A DNA stretch of 64,000 nt from Conexibacter sp. S30A1 (GCF_023330665.1 NZ_CP097127.1:2852001-2916000), one strand, 5' to 3'. Positions 1 through 8,801 are shown, counted from the first letter of the stretch. Translations and numbers: made by a program. Notes: generated from the sequence alone by a model not told the origin.

Positions 1-573
1 ATAGGCCTCAGCGAGTCCGGCCGCGATCGCACGCGCGTCCGCGAGCCCCGCCGTGTCGACCACGTTCACCAGCGTCAGCGCCGCCACCCGGGCACAGTCC
101 CGCAGGGCCTCCACGGTGACCAGGTGGCGAGGCACTCGCGCGCCGGTGAACGCGTCGATCACGATCGCGTCGCCACTCGCGTCTGCCAGCCCGTCCAGCG
201 CCCCGCGGCCGTCGCCGACCTGCACCCTGAGGCCCGGCTGGCGCCGCAGCCCCATGTGCGCTCGCGCCAGCTCGAGGACGCGGGCGTCGAGCTCGTAGAC
301 GCGCTGGCGCGAGCCTGGATCGTCGGCCAGCAGCGCGCGCGCCAGTGTGCACGCGCCGCCGCCCAGGTGGATCACGCGTCTGGCCCCTGCGGCCCGCAGC
401 ACCAGTCGCATCCAGCGCAGGTAGTCGAACTCCAGGTGGCTTGAATCGGCCAGGTCTACGTAGGAGGCGTCCATGTCGTCCTGGCGCAGCAACCGGCCGC
501 TTGGGCGGTCGGGGTCGGCGAGCACGGAGAGCTCGCCGACAGTGCTGATCAGGACCCGATCACTGCGACTCAT
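1..573 (-). CDS. Spermidine synthase-like methyltransferase-fold protein, 3' end cut by the window
   Basis: Reading the minus strand from the ATG at 573 gives 191 codons with no stop before the window edge, so only the N-terminal part is present. The visible protein has the Rossmann fold of the spermidine synthase/SAM-dependent family: VIHLGGGACTLARA (residues 67-80) is the nucleotide-binding loop, YELD (93-96) supplies the acidic ribose contact, VGDGR (119-123) follows, and IVIDAFTG (137-144) is the strand-4 motif. Homologues are often annotated as polyamine synthase-like or as the soluble half of fused MFS/spermidine synthases. Whether this one makes polyamines cannot be judged from the fragment. 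Confidence 0.8.
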   Translation of the reverse strand, partial: MSRSDRVLISTVGELSVLADPDRPSGRLLRQDDMDASYVDLADSSHLEFDYLRWMRLVLRAAGARRVIHLGGGACTLARALLADDPGSRQRVYELDARVLELARAHMGLRRQPGLRVQVGDGRGALDGLADASGDAIVIDAFTGARVPRHLVTVEALRDCARVAALTLVNVVDTAGLADARAIAAGLAEAY

Positions 574-1258
574 GATCGCCTTGACCTTCGAGTAGGTTCA
601 GGGTGTTTCCTTGGGCGCGTGGAGCGAATGCTGACGATAGGCGAGCTCGCCGCGCTGGCCCGTGATTGCCGCACTCGCCGTCGGCGGGGCGCAGACGACG
701 ATCTACAACACGCTGATCGCGACCATTGTGTAGACCAGCCTGCCCAGCGACGCTTACGGCCTTGCGACTTCGATCAGGAGGTGCGGATCGAAGCTGCTGG
801 TCCCCGCCGGCGTCGGTTGCGCCGGCCTGCTCGCCGGTGCGCGCTTTCTCTCCAAATTGCGCGAACACTCGCTGCGACGGCTTGCAAACACCACAGGCGC
901 TGGGGTAAGTTTCAGCGCAGCGGTTCGGGAGGGAGCAGGCCCAGCGAAAGCCAAGCGAGGCGGCTCCCGACGGCTGGCGACAGAGCTTTTTTCCGCGCGC
1001 AGGCTACGCGTGAGAGCAGGCACGGTCGTCGCCCCCGGACCGCCTTTTTTGTTTCTGGCGCGGTCACGTCCGACCCGCCAGCTAGCTTCCCGGGCGCGGC
1101 ATCAACACCGCCGAAGCAGCTCGGGAGCCTGCCCCCGAGCTGCAGGGCGACCGGGGCGCCACCGGGAGCCGGGCGCTGAGGGTAGACCCCGTACGCACAA
1201 CACCTCAGCTAGCCCGCCCGCTCCCCCGCAGGCGCCGCTCCGCGTAGCATTTTCTGTG
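574..1258. other. Intergenic region with a possible structured leader RNA and no convincing gene
   Basis: Open frames here do not look like protein. A short hydrophobic stretch near 660-735 (plus strand) hits a stop and may be a remnant. Around 895-1015 there is a run of potential pairings, including GGGAG/CTCCC near 928/967, ending in a terminator-like hairpin at 1019-1050. The order GGGGTAA, AGGG, CTCCCGA, CGACAG, GCAGGCT loosely recalls the 3' half of the c-di-AMP (ydaO/yuaA) riboswitch, but its 5' half is not seen and the spacing is off. This is only a candidate. Confidence 0.3.
1019..1050 (+). terminator. Rho-independent terminator-like hairpin
   Basis: CGGTC (1023-1027) pairs with GACCG (1038-1042), with outer GGC/GCC support, followed directly by six T residues. 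No gene ends just upstream, so it may end a leader transcript of the methyltransferase gene at 1259. Confidence 0.45.
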
Positions 1259-1927
1259 ATGTCTGCTCCGGACCGACACACCGAGCTCGACGCCCAGCAG
1301 GAGCACTGGCAGCGCATTCTCGCCGCGAGCCCAGACCGCTTCGGGACAGACGCGAGCGTACCCGCCCGAGCCGCCGCGCAAGCCTTCCGGGAGGTGGGCG
1401 CCACGCGTCTGCTCGAGCTCGGCGCCGGGCAGGGGCGCGACACGCTGTTCTTCGCCACAAACGGCTTCCTGGTGACCGCCCTTGACTACGCCGCGAGCGC
1501 GACCGCGGCGACAAGCGCCAGGCTCGCAGCTCACGGCCTGGCCGACCGGGTGCGGGTGCTTGGCCACGACCTGCGCGAACCCCTGCCGTTCACCGACGCG
1601 AGCTTCGACGCCTGCTACTCGCACATGCTCTACTGCATGGCCTTCACTGAGGCGCAGCTCGCGCGCCTCTCGGCGGAGATTCTGAGGGTGCTCAGACCTG
1701 GTGGTCTGAACGTATACACCGCCCGCAGCACCAGCGACCCCGACTGGGGCAAGGGCACACACCACGGCGAGAACCTCTACGAGAGCGGCGGCTTCATCGT
1801 CCACTTCCTCTCCGACGAGGCCATCGCGCGGCTCGCCGAGGGTTACGGGCTGGTTTCGGTCGAACCGTTCGAAGAGGGGCCACTGCCCCGCCGGCTGGTC
1901 CGCGTCACGATGCGCAAGGCCGAGTAG
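1259..1927 (+). CDS. SAM-dependent methyltransferase (class I, Methyltransf_11/25 type)
   Basis: A 222-residue cytoplasmic protein. Motif I is LLELGAGQGRDT (residues 51-62), the SAM-ribose acidic position is in ALDYA (74-78), GHDLREPLPF follows, and the strand-4 region is ASFDACYSHMLYCM. These are the marks of class I methyltransferases, close in style to the tellurite-resistance TehB/ubiE group. The substrate is unknown. The frame stays open upstream, but the ATG at 1259 is where family-like sequence begins and the upstream extension looks non-coding. The next gene starts 12 bp after its stop, so the two may be co-transcribed. Confidence 0.8.
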   Translation: MSAPDRHTELDAQQEHWQRILAASPDRFGTDASVPARAAAQAFREVGATRLLELGAGQGRDTLFFATNGFLVTALDYAASATAATSARLAAHGLADRVRVLGHDLREPLPFTDASFDACYSHMLYCMAFTEAQLARLSAEILRVLRPGGLNVYTARSTSDPDWGKGTHHGENLYESGGFIVHFLSDEAIARLAEGYGLVSVEPFEEGPLPRRLVRVTMRKAE

Positions 1928-1939
1928 GACGCAGCTGCG

Positions 1940-2521
1940 GTGGCAGGGCGCGTCAGGACGCTCTCGTGGATCAGTCTCGGCTGGATGACGGTTGAGGGCG
2001 CCGTGGCGATCATCGCTGCGGCCGCTGCCGGCTCGGTCGCGCTGCTGGCCTTCGGCATCGACTCCGCGATCGAGGCGTGCGCGGCGCTGATCGTGATCTG
2101 GCGCTTCAGCGGCAGCCGCCTCGCCTCGGAGACCGCCGAGCACCGCGCCCAGCGCCTGGTCGCCGTGAGCTTCTTCCTGCTCGCACCCTACGTCGCTCAG
2201 GATGCGGTCCGCACGCTGCTCACCGGAGAGCATCCGTCCACGAGCCGCGTCGGCATCGCGCTGGCGCTCGCCAGCATCGTCGTGATGCCGCTGCTGGGGG
2301 GCGCCAAGCAGCGGCTCGGGCGCGCGCTCGACTCGCGCGCGACCATCGGCGAGGGAGCACAGAACCTGCTCTGCGCATACATGGCGGCGGGCGTGCTCGT
2401 GGGTCTGCTCGCCAACACCTTGCTCGGCGCCTGGTGGCTTGACCCGCTGATTGGGCTGGCGATCGCGGCACTGGCCGTGCACGAGGGAATCGAAGCCCTG
2501 GAGGACGAGGACGGCGACTAG
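1940..2521 (+). CDS. Cation diffusion facilitator-like integral membrane protein
   Basis: A 193-residue protein with GTG start and several hydrophobic segments. FGIDSAIEACAALIVIWRF and the C-terminal WWLDPLIGLAIAALAVHEG closely resemble the second and last transmembrane helices of cation diffusion facilitator (CDF) transporters, where Asp residues bind Zn/Co/Cd. The cytoplasmic metal-binding C-terminal domain of CDF proteins is missing, and the usual HxxxD motif of helix 5 is not evident. It may be a diverged or short CDF relative. It follows the methyltransferase gene by 12 bp. Confidence 0.65.
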   Translation: MAGRVRTLSWISLGWMTVEGAVAIIAAAAAGSVALLAFGIDSAIEACAALIVIWRFSGSRLASETAEHRAQRLVAVSFFLLAPYVAQDAVRTLLTGEHPSTSRVGIALALASIVVMPLLGGAKQRLGRALDSRATIGEGAQNLLCAYMAAGVLVGLLANTLLGAWWLDPLIGLAIAALAVHEGIEALEDEDGD

Positions 2522-2673
2522 CCCTCGGTGGCCCTCGCGGCGCGGCGCCGTCGGCGCGAGAGCCAAAAGAATGTCTCTGCGATCGGGTTTGGCGACCTAA
2601 GCTTGGGGTATTGCGAGCATCATGAGAGGGCGGCGGTCGCCCTCCGCCAAACACCTCCAGAGGCGGTCTGCGG

Positions 2674-4914
2674 ATGCAGCTTGGAATCGTCACGCGAGGG
2701 GGGCACGAACCGGAGCGCGAGGCGCGCTCGGGTGACGGGCGGGACGCAACCAACAGGCAGGGCGGGACCGGGGCACTTTCGGTGGCCACCGAGCGCCGGC
2801 GCGACCTGCAGGGCGTGCGCGCGCTCGCAGTGCTGCTGGTCGCCTTCAACCACGCCAACGTCCCCTTCCTGCCGGGCGGCTACATCGGCGTCGATGTCTT
2901 CTTCGTCCTGTCGGGCTACTTCATCACCGGGCTGCTGCTGCGCGAGGGGTTGGGAGGCGTCCATGGACGCGACGGCGAGCACGGCGCCGGGCGCGTCTCG
3001 ATCCCCCGCTTCTACGCGCGGCGCGCGCGCCGCATCCTGCCGGCCGCGACGCTGACGCTGGCGGTCACCGCGGTGGCCGTTTACTTCGTCTACGACGTGT
3101 GGCGCGCCGACGTGCTCGCAACCCGGCCGGTGCTGCTGGACGAGCTGGCCGCGGCGCTCTTCTACGCCAACCTGCACTTCGCCGCCACGGCCACCAACTA
3201 CTTCGCCAACGCGGCCGCGGGCCTGCCCTCGCCGGTCCTGCACTTCTGGTCGCTGTCGGTCGAGGAGCAGTTCTACCTGGTCTGGCCGTCGCTGCTGGCG
3301 GTTGTGCTGTTTGTCTCACACCGCCACGGCGTCTTTGACCGCCGTCGCGCCGTGAAGCTCGTCACCGTCACGCTGGTGCTCGTCTGCGCGGGGTCGCTCA
3401 TCTACTCCATCCACGACAGCTACACCAACCCAGAGAGCGCCTACTTCTCGCCCTTCGCGCGAGCCTGGGAGCTCGGGCTGGGCGGGCTCATGGCGCTCGC
3501 GGCGCCGTACGCGGCACGGCTCTCGCGGGTGCTGCGCGAGGTGCTCGGCTGGGTCGGGCTGGGGATGGTGATGACGGCAGCCTTCGTCTTCTCGAGCGCC
3601 ACGATCTTTCCCGGCTACGCGGCGCTGCTGCCGGTGGTGGGCGCTGCGCTGCTGATCATCGGGGGCCTGCACAGCACCCGCCGGGGCGTTGATCGGCTGT
3701 TGGCCACACGGCCGATGGCCTACGTCGGTGACCGCTCCTACACCTTCTACCTGTGGCACTACCCGACGCTCGTGATCGCCTGGCAGGCGGCTGGCCATGA
3801 GTTGCCGGTGATTGACAACCTGGGGCTCCTGGCTGGCGCCTTCGCGCTCTCAGCGCTGACCTTCCACTTCTACGAGAACCCACTGCGCTTTGCCCGCTGG
3901 CTGCGCGGCTGGCGTACCGCGTTGCTCGTGCCGATCTCGATCGGCACCTCACTGACGGCGATCATGGTGCCGGCGTTCATCGTCGAGGGGACGCTTGTCT
4001 CCGAGGCGCAGGCCGCCCAGAAGATCGTCGTGCCGCCGCTGCGGCCCGCGCCCGGGCAGCCGGATCCCATCAGCCTGCTCGACGCAAAACCGCTGCCGGC
4101 GCTCTTGGCGGCGGTCGCGGCGGTGCGCGCCAACGCGCCGCTGCCAAAGATCCTCGTGCCGGACGGAGCCACGCTCGCGCGCGAGAACGTGCTGATCAGC
4201 TACGACATCCCGCGCGGCTGCCAGCCGGCCTTCGGCCCCGGGATCACCAGCAAGATCTGCAAGCTCGGCGACCCGACCTCCAACAGGGTGGTCGCGATCG
4301 TGGGCGACTCCCACGGTGGCATGTGGGTGCCAGGGCTGCTGCGGGTGGCGCGCGCACAGCACTTCGCGGTGGTGGTGCTCGACAAGCCCGGCTGCTTCGT
4401 CAACCGCGTGCACACCAACCTGCCCGGCTTCCCCTGCGCCGACTGGTACCGCTGGGCGATCCAGCAGGACCGCGAGCTGCACCCGGTGGCGACGCTGGTC
4501 GCCTTCAAGCTCTCCGGCGGCTACCTGGAGCACCATCCCGTGAGCACCACCGCCGAGCTGCGGTCGGTGATGCGCGATGTGCGTCACGGCGTCTGGCTTG
4601 AGGACCCACCCGGTCAGCTGCAGAAGACCGCCGCCTGCATCACCGCCCCGGGCGCCACCCAGCGCACCTGCTCCTCGCCGGAGACGCCCGCCTACCACGA
4701 CCTCGTCAACCACATCCAGTCGATGTTCGTCGCGCGGCGTCTGGCCTGGATCCCGACCGTGCAGTGGTTCTGCGCCGAGAATGTCTGCCCGAGCGTGATC
4801 GACCACATGCTCACGACCCACGACGGCGACCACCTGACAATGCCCTTCAGCGCCGCGCTGGGGCCGCTCGAGGCACCGGAGATGCGCCGCATCTTCGCCC
4901 ACTTCGGGGAGTGA
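2674..4914 (+). CDS. OafA/YrhL-type acyltransferase 3 with C-terminal SGNH domain
   Basis: A 746-residue inner-membrane O-acyltransferase of the acyltransferase-3 family, which modifies cell-surface polysaccharides or peptidoglycan. The N-terminal half begins with RRRDLQGVRALAVLLVAFNH, contains FFVLSGYFITGLLL and RRARRILPA, and has about ten membrane helices with the family motif SLSVEEQFYLVWP. The periplasmic C-terminal half is an SGNH hydrolase: IVGDSHGG at about residues 541-548 is block I (catalytic Ser) and DGDHLT near 717 supplies the Asp/His pair. The ATG at 2674 gives a long charged leader; a GTG at 2782 in the same frame starts just before the conserved region and is a plausible alternative. 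Confidence 0.85.
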   Translation: MQLGIVTRGGHEPEREARSGDGRDATNRQGGTGALSVATERRRDLQGVRALAVLLVAFNHANVPFLPGGYIGVDVFFVLSGYFITGLLLREGLGGVHGRDGEHGAGRVSIPRFYARRARRILPAATLTLAVTAVAVYFVYDVWRADVLATRPVLLDELAAALFYANLHFAATATNYFANAAAGLPSPVLHFWSLSVEEQFYLVWPSLLAVVLFVSHRHGVFDRRRAVKLVTVTLVLVCAGSLIYSIHDSYTNPESAYFSPFARAWELGLGGLMALAAPYAARLSRVLREVLGWVGLGMVMTAAFVFSSATIFPGYAALLPVVGAALLIIGGLHSTRRGVDRLLATRPMAYVGDRSYTFYLWHYPTLVIAWQAAGHELPVIDNLGLLAGAFALSALTFHFYENPLRFARWLRGWRTALLVPISIGTSLTAIMVPAFIVEGTLVSEAQAAQKIVVPPLRPAPGQPDPISLLDAKPLPALLAAVAAVRANAPLPKILVPDGATLARENVLISYDIPRGCQPAFGPGITSKICKLGDPTSNRVVAIVGDSHGGMWVPGLLRVARAQHFAVVVLDKPGCFVNRVHTNLPGFPCADWYRWAIQQDRELHPVATLVAFKLSGGYLEHHPVSTTAELRSVMRDVRHGVWLEDPPGQLQKTAACITAPGATQRTCSSPETPAYHDLVNHIQSMFVARRLAWIPTVQWFCAENVCPSVIDHMLTTHDGDHLTMPFSAALGPLEAPEMRRIFAHFGE

Positions 4915-4937
4915 GCGCGGCTGTGTAAGGCGTCGTT

Positions 4938-4968
4938 GGTGGGGCCGGCCCAGCGGGGCCGGCCCACC
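4938..4968. terminator. Hairpin between convergent genes
   Basis: GGTGGGGCCGGCC (4938-4950) pairs with GGCCGGCCCACC (4957-4968) with one bulged G. It lies between the stops of the acyltransferase (plus) and permease (minus) genes and could serve both directions. There is no clear T-run. Confidence 0.5.
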
Positions 4969-4972
4969 GATC

Positions 4973-6448
4973 TCAGCCCTCGGCGGCCAGTTCCGCCAGC
5001 CAGGCCTCGTCCCTGTCGGCGGTCGCGGCGGACGCCTCGGCGCGTACCGTGCGGCGGCTCAGCAGCAGGTAGGTGCCGGCGCCGAACAGGGCGCCCATGA
5101 AGACGCTGAAGTCCGCGCCGCCGGTCTGGTTTGAGAGCGGCGAGATCCAGGCCGGATAGGCGTTCAGCCAGGATGCGGCCGCGACCATGCCGACCAGCTG
5201 AGCGATGATGCCCGGCCAGTGGATGCCGCCGGAGCGGTGGTAGAGGCCGCGGGCGGTCTGCATCAGCGCGCCGGAGTCGTAGTGGCCACGGCGCAGGAAG
5301 AAGTCTGTCAGGTAGATGGCCACCCACGGCGCGATCCAGATCAGCATGAACAGCACGAAGTCCTCGAGGAACGAGTAGAAGCTCGTGGAGAAGACCGTGA
5401 CCGCCGTGAGCGCGCCCGCGATCGTCGTGTCGAGCAGCACACACTGCCAGCGCTTGATGCCGGGGATGATCGCCTGCAGGGTCAGGCCGGAGGAGTAGAG
5501 GTCGATGGAGTTGATCGCGAACAGCTGCACGATCACGAAGGCGAGGTAGGGCCAGATGAACCAGCCCCAGAGCGCGTGCGGCAGCCCGGCGATCGGGTTT
5601 GAGGCGTCGGGGATCGCGGTGGCCACGGCGGCGCCCAGCAGCATCAACAGGGTGGTCGGGATGAAGCCGCCGAGCGCCACCCAGCCGACGATCTTGCGCG
5701 GGCTGGTGTCGGGCGGCAGGTAGCGGGAGAAGTCGTTGGCGTTCATCGGCCAGCCGTAGCCGCCGGCGGAGAGCACGAACGCGAGCGCCGCCATCATGCT
5801 CGCCCAGCTGGCGTCGTGGCCCGCGCCGAGATGCGCCTTGCCGATCGTCTGGATCGCCAGCAGGATGAACAGCACGACGAACGGGCCGACCATCATCCGC
5901 AGCGTTCGCAGCATCATCCGGTGGCCGAACAGCGGCAGCGCCAGCTGCACGCAGGTGGCGGTTACGATCAGCGCCCACTTGAGTCCGTCCGAGGTGCCGA
6001 CACCCGCCTTGTTGAGGAGCGCGAGGCCGGCGGAGACAACCAGGTAGAGCCCCAGCACCTCGTAGCCGACCTGGGTCATCCAGTTGAAGACCGCGATCAG
6101 CTTCGCGCCGGCGGGTCCGAACGGCGCCCGGTTGATCGTGAACGCGGCGGTGCCGGCACGCGGCCCCTGCAGCGAGCCCAGGCCGTTGACCAGATACGAG
6201 AGGTTGCCCACCAGGACCACGACCAGCGCCTGCCAGAAGCGCAGGCCGAAGCCGACGATCAGCAGGGCCCCGTAAACCACGTATTCGACGTTGAAGAGTG
6301 CGCCCGCCCACATCCAGGCGAGGTCCCGGGGCACGCCACGGCGCTCGGCGAGCGGGATGTAGTCAATCCCCTTTGTCTCAAACAGCGGCTCGTCGGTGAC
6401 TGAGCCGCCGGCCGGATGTGCACTGCTCAACTCGAGCGTCGCGTTCAC
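4973..6448 (-). CDS. NCS1-family nucleobase permease (cytosine/allantoin permease type)
   Basis: A 491-residue polytopic protein with about 12 hydrophobic segments. Early LAWMWAGALFNVEYVVYGAL, the segment YLVNGLGSLQGPRAGTAAFTINRAPFG and MNANDFSRYLPPDTSPRKIVGW are typical of nucleobase:cation symporter-1 transporters (CodB/PucI/Fur type) that import cytosine, uracil, allantoin or hydantoins. The chosen start is the GTG at 6448, preceded by GGAGGGG. The frame extends upstream, but that extension is repeat-rich and Arg/Pro-rich and looks non-coding. The exact substrate is unknown. Confidence 0.85.
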   Translation of the reverse strand: MNATLELSSAHPAGGSVTDEPLFETKGIDYIPLAERRGVPRDLAWMWAGALFNVEYVVYGALLIVGFGLRFWQALVVVLVGNLSYLVNGLGSLQGPRAGTAAFTINRAPFGPAGAKLIAVFNWMTQVGYEVLGLYLVVSAGLALLNKAGVGTSDGLKWALIVTATCVQLALPLFGHRMMLRTLRMMVGPFVVLFILLAIQTIGKAHLGAGHDASWASMMAALAFVLSAGGYGWPMNANDFSRYLPPDTSPRKIVGWVALGGFIPTTLLMLLGAAVATAIPDASNPIAGLPHALWGWFIWPYLAFVIVQLFAINSIDLYSSGLTLQAIIPGIKRWQCVLLDTTIAGALTAVTVFSTSFYSFLEDFVLFMLIWIAPWVAIYLTDFFLRRGHYDSGALMQTARGLYHRSGGIHWPGIIAQLVGMVAAASWLNAYPAWISPLSNQTGGADFSVFMGALFGAGTYLLLSRRTVRAEASAATADRDEAWLAELAAEG

Positions 6449-6553
6449 GTGACCCCTCCGCGGTGGTCTGGTGGTTTTCGGGCTGCGAATTCTGCCGCCT
6501 CGGCCGGTCGGCTGCTTCGGCCACCTGGCCAAAGCGGATTCGACCTCGACTCG

Positions 6554-6621
6554 GAGGCGCCCCAGAGCGAGAGGCGCCCCAGAGCGAGAGGCGCCCCAGA
6601 GCGGGAGGTGCCATGGAGCCG
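6554..6621. repeat. 17-bp tandem repeat between the permease and nudC genes
   Basis: GAGGCGCCCCAGAGCGA occurs at 6554-6570 and 6571-6587, with a one-mismatch copy at 6588-6604 and a degenerate copy to about 6621. It sits between the permease start and the end of nudC. No function is evident. Confidence 0.75.
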
Positions 6622-6630
6622 GAGGCGCGC

Positions 6631-7650
6631 CTATGAGTCGAGCCGGTGGCCGCCGCGGGCGACCCAGGCGTCGATCAGCTGGCGCGCGATCGAGACCTGG
6701 CCCGGGAGGCGCAGCGCACCGCTGGCGTGCTCGTTGTTGGCCGGGCGATCCTCGGGACCGGTGGCCTCGCGCACCTCGTCGAGGCTGAACCACGCCACCT
6801 CGACCATCTCACCGGGCTGTGGGCGAGGCGGCTGCGCGCCGCCTCGCTCGGCGCTCGCCTCGTAGCCCAGCATCAGCGAGGCCGGAAACGGCCACGGCTG
6901 GGAGGCGATGTAGCGCGGCGCATGCGCGCGGACCGCTGACTCCTCGTGGACCTCGCGCAGCACGGCCTCCTCGGGTGTCTCGCCGGGTGCCACGTAGCCT
7001 GCCAGGATCGAAAAGCGCCCCGGCTCCCAACCGATGCGCCGGCCGAGCAGGACGTTGCCACAGCCGTCGTCGACGAGCATGATCACGACCGGGTCGGTGC
7101 GCGGGAAGTGACTTGCCCCGCAGCTCGGGCAGCGCCGCGCGAGCCCCGCCTGTCTCACCCGAGTCGGGCTGCCGCAGCGCGCGCAGAAGCGATGGTTCCG
7201 GTGCCATCCGAGCAGCGCCACCAGATAGGCCGCAAGCCCGCTCTCGGCCTGCGGCAGCAGCAGGCCGGCCTCACGCAGGGTGACCAGGCGGCCGAGGCCT
7301 GTGTCGCTTGCCTGGCTCGCGGCCTCGGGGTCGTCGAGGTCGGCGGCGAACAGCGGCGCACCGGCATCGAGTCCGAGCAGGATTGGCTGGTGGGGGTTGA
7401 TGTTGCCGGCGAGCGGGCGGCGCAGCAGGTGCGGGCGCGGCGAGTCGCCGATCAGCACGCGGTCGGCGCTCGCGCCCAGCACGGCGGCCTGCGGGTCATC
7501 CAGCAGGCGCAGTATCTCGTTGCGGTCGTCGCGCAGGTCACTGGCTCGGTCGATGGTCGCGCCCGTCAGCGGCAGGGCCAGCGGTGGCGCTGCGAGCGCG
7601 ACACCCGACAGCGCGGGTGAGCGGGAGTCTGGATGGGCGGGCACGGTCAT
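6631..7650 (-). CDS. nudC: NADH pyrophosphatase NudC (Nudix, decaps NAD-RNA)
   Basis: A 339-residue Nudix hydrolase that splits NADH to NMNH and AMP and in homologues removes NAD caps from RNA. The zinc ribbon has Cys156, Cys159, Cys174 and Cys177 (CARC and CPSC). The Nudix box starts at GYVAPGETPEEAV (218-230) and continues LREVHEES. The NudC-specific SQPWPFPAS is at 250-258, which separates it from other Nudix enzymes. Within the Nudix box the usual EExG reads EESA, a mild deviation. It is monocistronic by appearance. Confidence 0.92.
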   Translation of the reverse strand: MTVPAHPDSRSPALSGVALAAPPLALPLTGATIDRASDLRDDRNEILRLLDDPQAAVLGASADRVLIGDSPRPHLLRRPLAGNINPHQPILLGLDAGAPLFAADLDDPEAASQASDTGLGRLVTLREAGLLLPQAESGLAAYLVALLGWHRNHRFCARCGSPTRVRQAGLARRCPSCGASHFPRTDPVVIMLVDDGCGNVLLGRRIGWEPGRFSILAGYVAPGETPEEAVLREVHEESAVRAHAPRYIASQPWPFPASLMLGYEASAERGGAQPPRPQPGEMVEVAWFSLDEVREATGPEDRPANNEHASGALRLPGQVSIARQLIDAWVARGGHRLDS

Positions 7651-7781
7651 CTCGGTCTACCGCTGACTGTAGTTGCAGGGTCGTCTGCGCCTGTGGTCGA
7701 TCGGTGGTCGCCACGGCCGTTCACGGCGCTGACGGCGGCCGTCCGGGGCGGCGGACCGCCCGCCATACAATGGGGCTTCGC

Positions 7782-7854
7782 GCCCCCATGGTCTAGTGGT
7801 TAGGACGCCTCCCTTTCACGGAGGAGATCGCCGGTTCGAGCCCGGCTGGGGGTA
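7782..7854 (+). tRNA. tRNA-Glu (anticodon TTC)
   Basis: The full cloverleaf is visible: acceptor GCCCCCA/TGGGGGT, anticodon arm CCTCC-CTTTCAC-GGAGG with TTC at the anticodon, and T arm GCCGG-TTCGAGC-CCGGC. CCA is not encoded. Its 3' part from 7810 is the left copy of a 48-bp direct repeat, making this gene the integration site of the large element downstream. Integration leaves the tRNA intact. Confidence 0.95.
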
Positions 7855-7857
7855 CTC
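7810..7857 (+). repeat. Left attachment repeat (tRNA-Glu 3' part)
   Basis: Identical over 48 bp to 35884-35931, starting TCCCTTTCACGG and ending GGGGGTACTC. It spans the anticodon loop to 3 bp past the tRNA. The strand-exchange point should lie within it, as is usual for tyrosine recombinases using tRNA anticodon or T arms. Confidence 0.92.
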
Positions 7858-7922
7858 AAGAAAGCCCTGCAAATCGATGGCTGTTGAGGCGATCAGAGGG
7901 TGGCAAAGTGGGGCCATTTGGG

Positions 7923-7949
7923 TTTGGCTACCACTTTTGGCTACCAAAC
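7923..7949 (+). repeat. Candidate integrase arm-type sites, left end
   Basis: Two direct copies of TTTGGCTACCA (7923-7933 and 7936-7946) lie about 70 bp inside the left repeat. The same core, TGGCTACCA, occurs four times at the right end. Short direct repeats flanking the crossover core are what tyrosine integrases bind through their N-terminal domain; the assignment is inferred. Confidence 0.55.
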
Positions 7950-8257
7950 GAGAGCCGGTTTGTCGTGGCGGGCGGGCTGTGATGCTCGCGCAGCCGGCGA
8001 GGTCGCTCGGTCGCAAGGCTGTCGGGCAGATGGCTATGCGGGCCGCTCGCGCGAGCGCCGCGCGCCCGGGGGCTCTGCTGCGGTCTGAGACAACTGCGGA
8101 TGCCAGGACGGCGTGCTTCAGTTCAACGTTTCGGTGCCGGACTCCGGCAGCGTCTCCACCGGTAGGATCAACGAGTTCGTCCAGTGCGGCAAGGCCCTGG
8201 GGCGATGGCCTCTTGCGGAACACTGAGGGCGGACGCTCGGCCTACCCGAGTCCGGGA

Positions 8258-8304
8258 TGCTTTACACGCAGGATGTCGGGGGTTCGAGCCCCTCACCGCC
8301 CATC
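8258..8304 (+). pseudogene. 3' fragment of a tRNA-Val (TAC) gene
   Basis: TGCTTTACACGCAGG contains a valine TAC anticodon loop and is followed by a T arm (GGGGG-TTCGAGC-CCCTC) and the acceptor strand ACCGCCC-A. The 5' half does not form a proper D arm or complete anticodon stem: only TGC/GCA pairs. It is therefore a 3' fragment, the footprint left where an integrative element used a tRNA-Val gene. It may belong to the truncated integrase at 32177-32722. Confidence 0.6.
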
Positions 8305-8689
8305 CATGAACCGCCTGCAAACCGGCGTATTGTTGGGCGTGTTGCTGGTCGGCTAGGGCCAGATTCGCGAAAAGTGCATCACGGGAGTGCATCATTTGGG
8401 GCTCTCCGTGGTCGAGCACGAAGTCTGCGCGCGCCATTCTCGGCCCGGCGCCAAGTGGTTGACAGCGCCCTCTCGCACGAGCGCGGTCCCGAACCGTCGG
8501 AGCGCGGGTGCGGGTGGCATCGACTCCCGGGCAGCTCGCGCTGTCCGCGGGGGTTCGGGTGCCTGAGGTTGCTGGCGGCCTCCATGGAATATGGTGGTCA
8601 TGGAAGCCGAGCGATGGGAGCTTCGCTGCACAATCCGGCGGCTGACCGCCCCACCAGCAAGTTTCAGTGAGGCCGGAACACGCCTGACG

Positions 8690-8742
8690 ACCTGGATCTT
8701 GGATTAAGTGGTCGCGTTCTGGGCTTGCGGGGGCGCGGCGCT
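8690..8742. repeat. Solitary IS1380-type terminal remnant
   Basis: CCTGGATCTTGGATTAAG and the following 35 bp match, with scattered differences, the reverse complement of the right end of the IS1380 element at 11880-11928. No transposase of that family is attached, so this is a solo end left by deletion or replacement. Confidence 0.55.
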
Positions 8743-8801
8743 TTATTGAGGCTCTCTCGGCATCGATGTGGTCAGTGTCAGCCGATTTCGAACACGTGCA
8801 G

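Larger units (their letters stand above)
7858..8689. other. Left end of the element, no convincing protein gene
   Basis: Apart from the arm-site repeats and the tRNA-Val fragment, nothing here looks coding. After the tRNA fragment, a 16-codon frame at 8305-8355 beginning MNRLQTGVLLG resembles the signal-anchor start of an HtpX-like membrane protease and then stops. It could be a captured fragment from another locus. Confidence 0.4.

Noticed and set aside
900-1000. Bacterial SRP RNA (GGGAGGGAGCAGG resembles the GGAAGGxAGCAG core)
   Set aside because: The conserved GGAA tetraloop helix and the flanking pairing do not form.
4692-6311. Long frame on the minus strand overlapping the acyltransferase end and the permease
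   Set aside because: It is an out-of-frame shadow of the NCS1 permease, Arg-rich and without family features.
8228-8304. A complete tRNA-Val gene
   Set aside because: The 5' sequence GGGCGGA could pair with the acceptor strand, but the anticodon stem has only three pairs and the D arm is irregular. A 3' fragment fits better.
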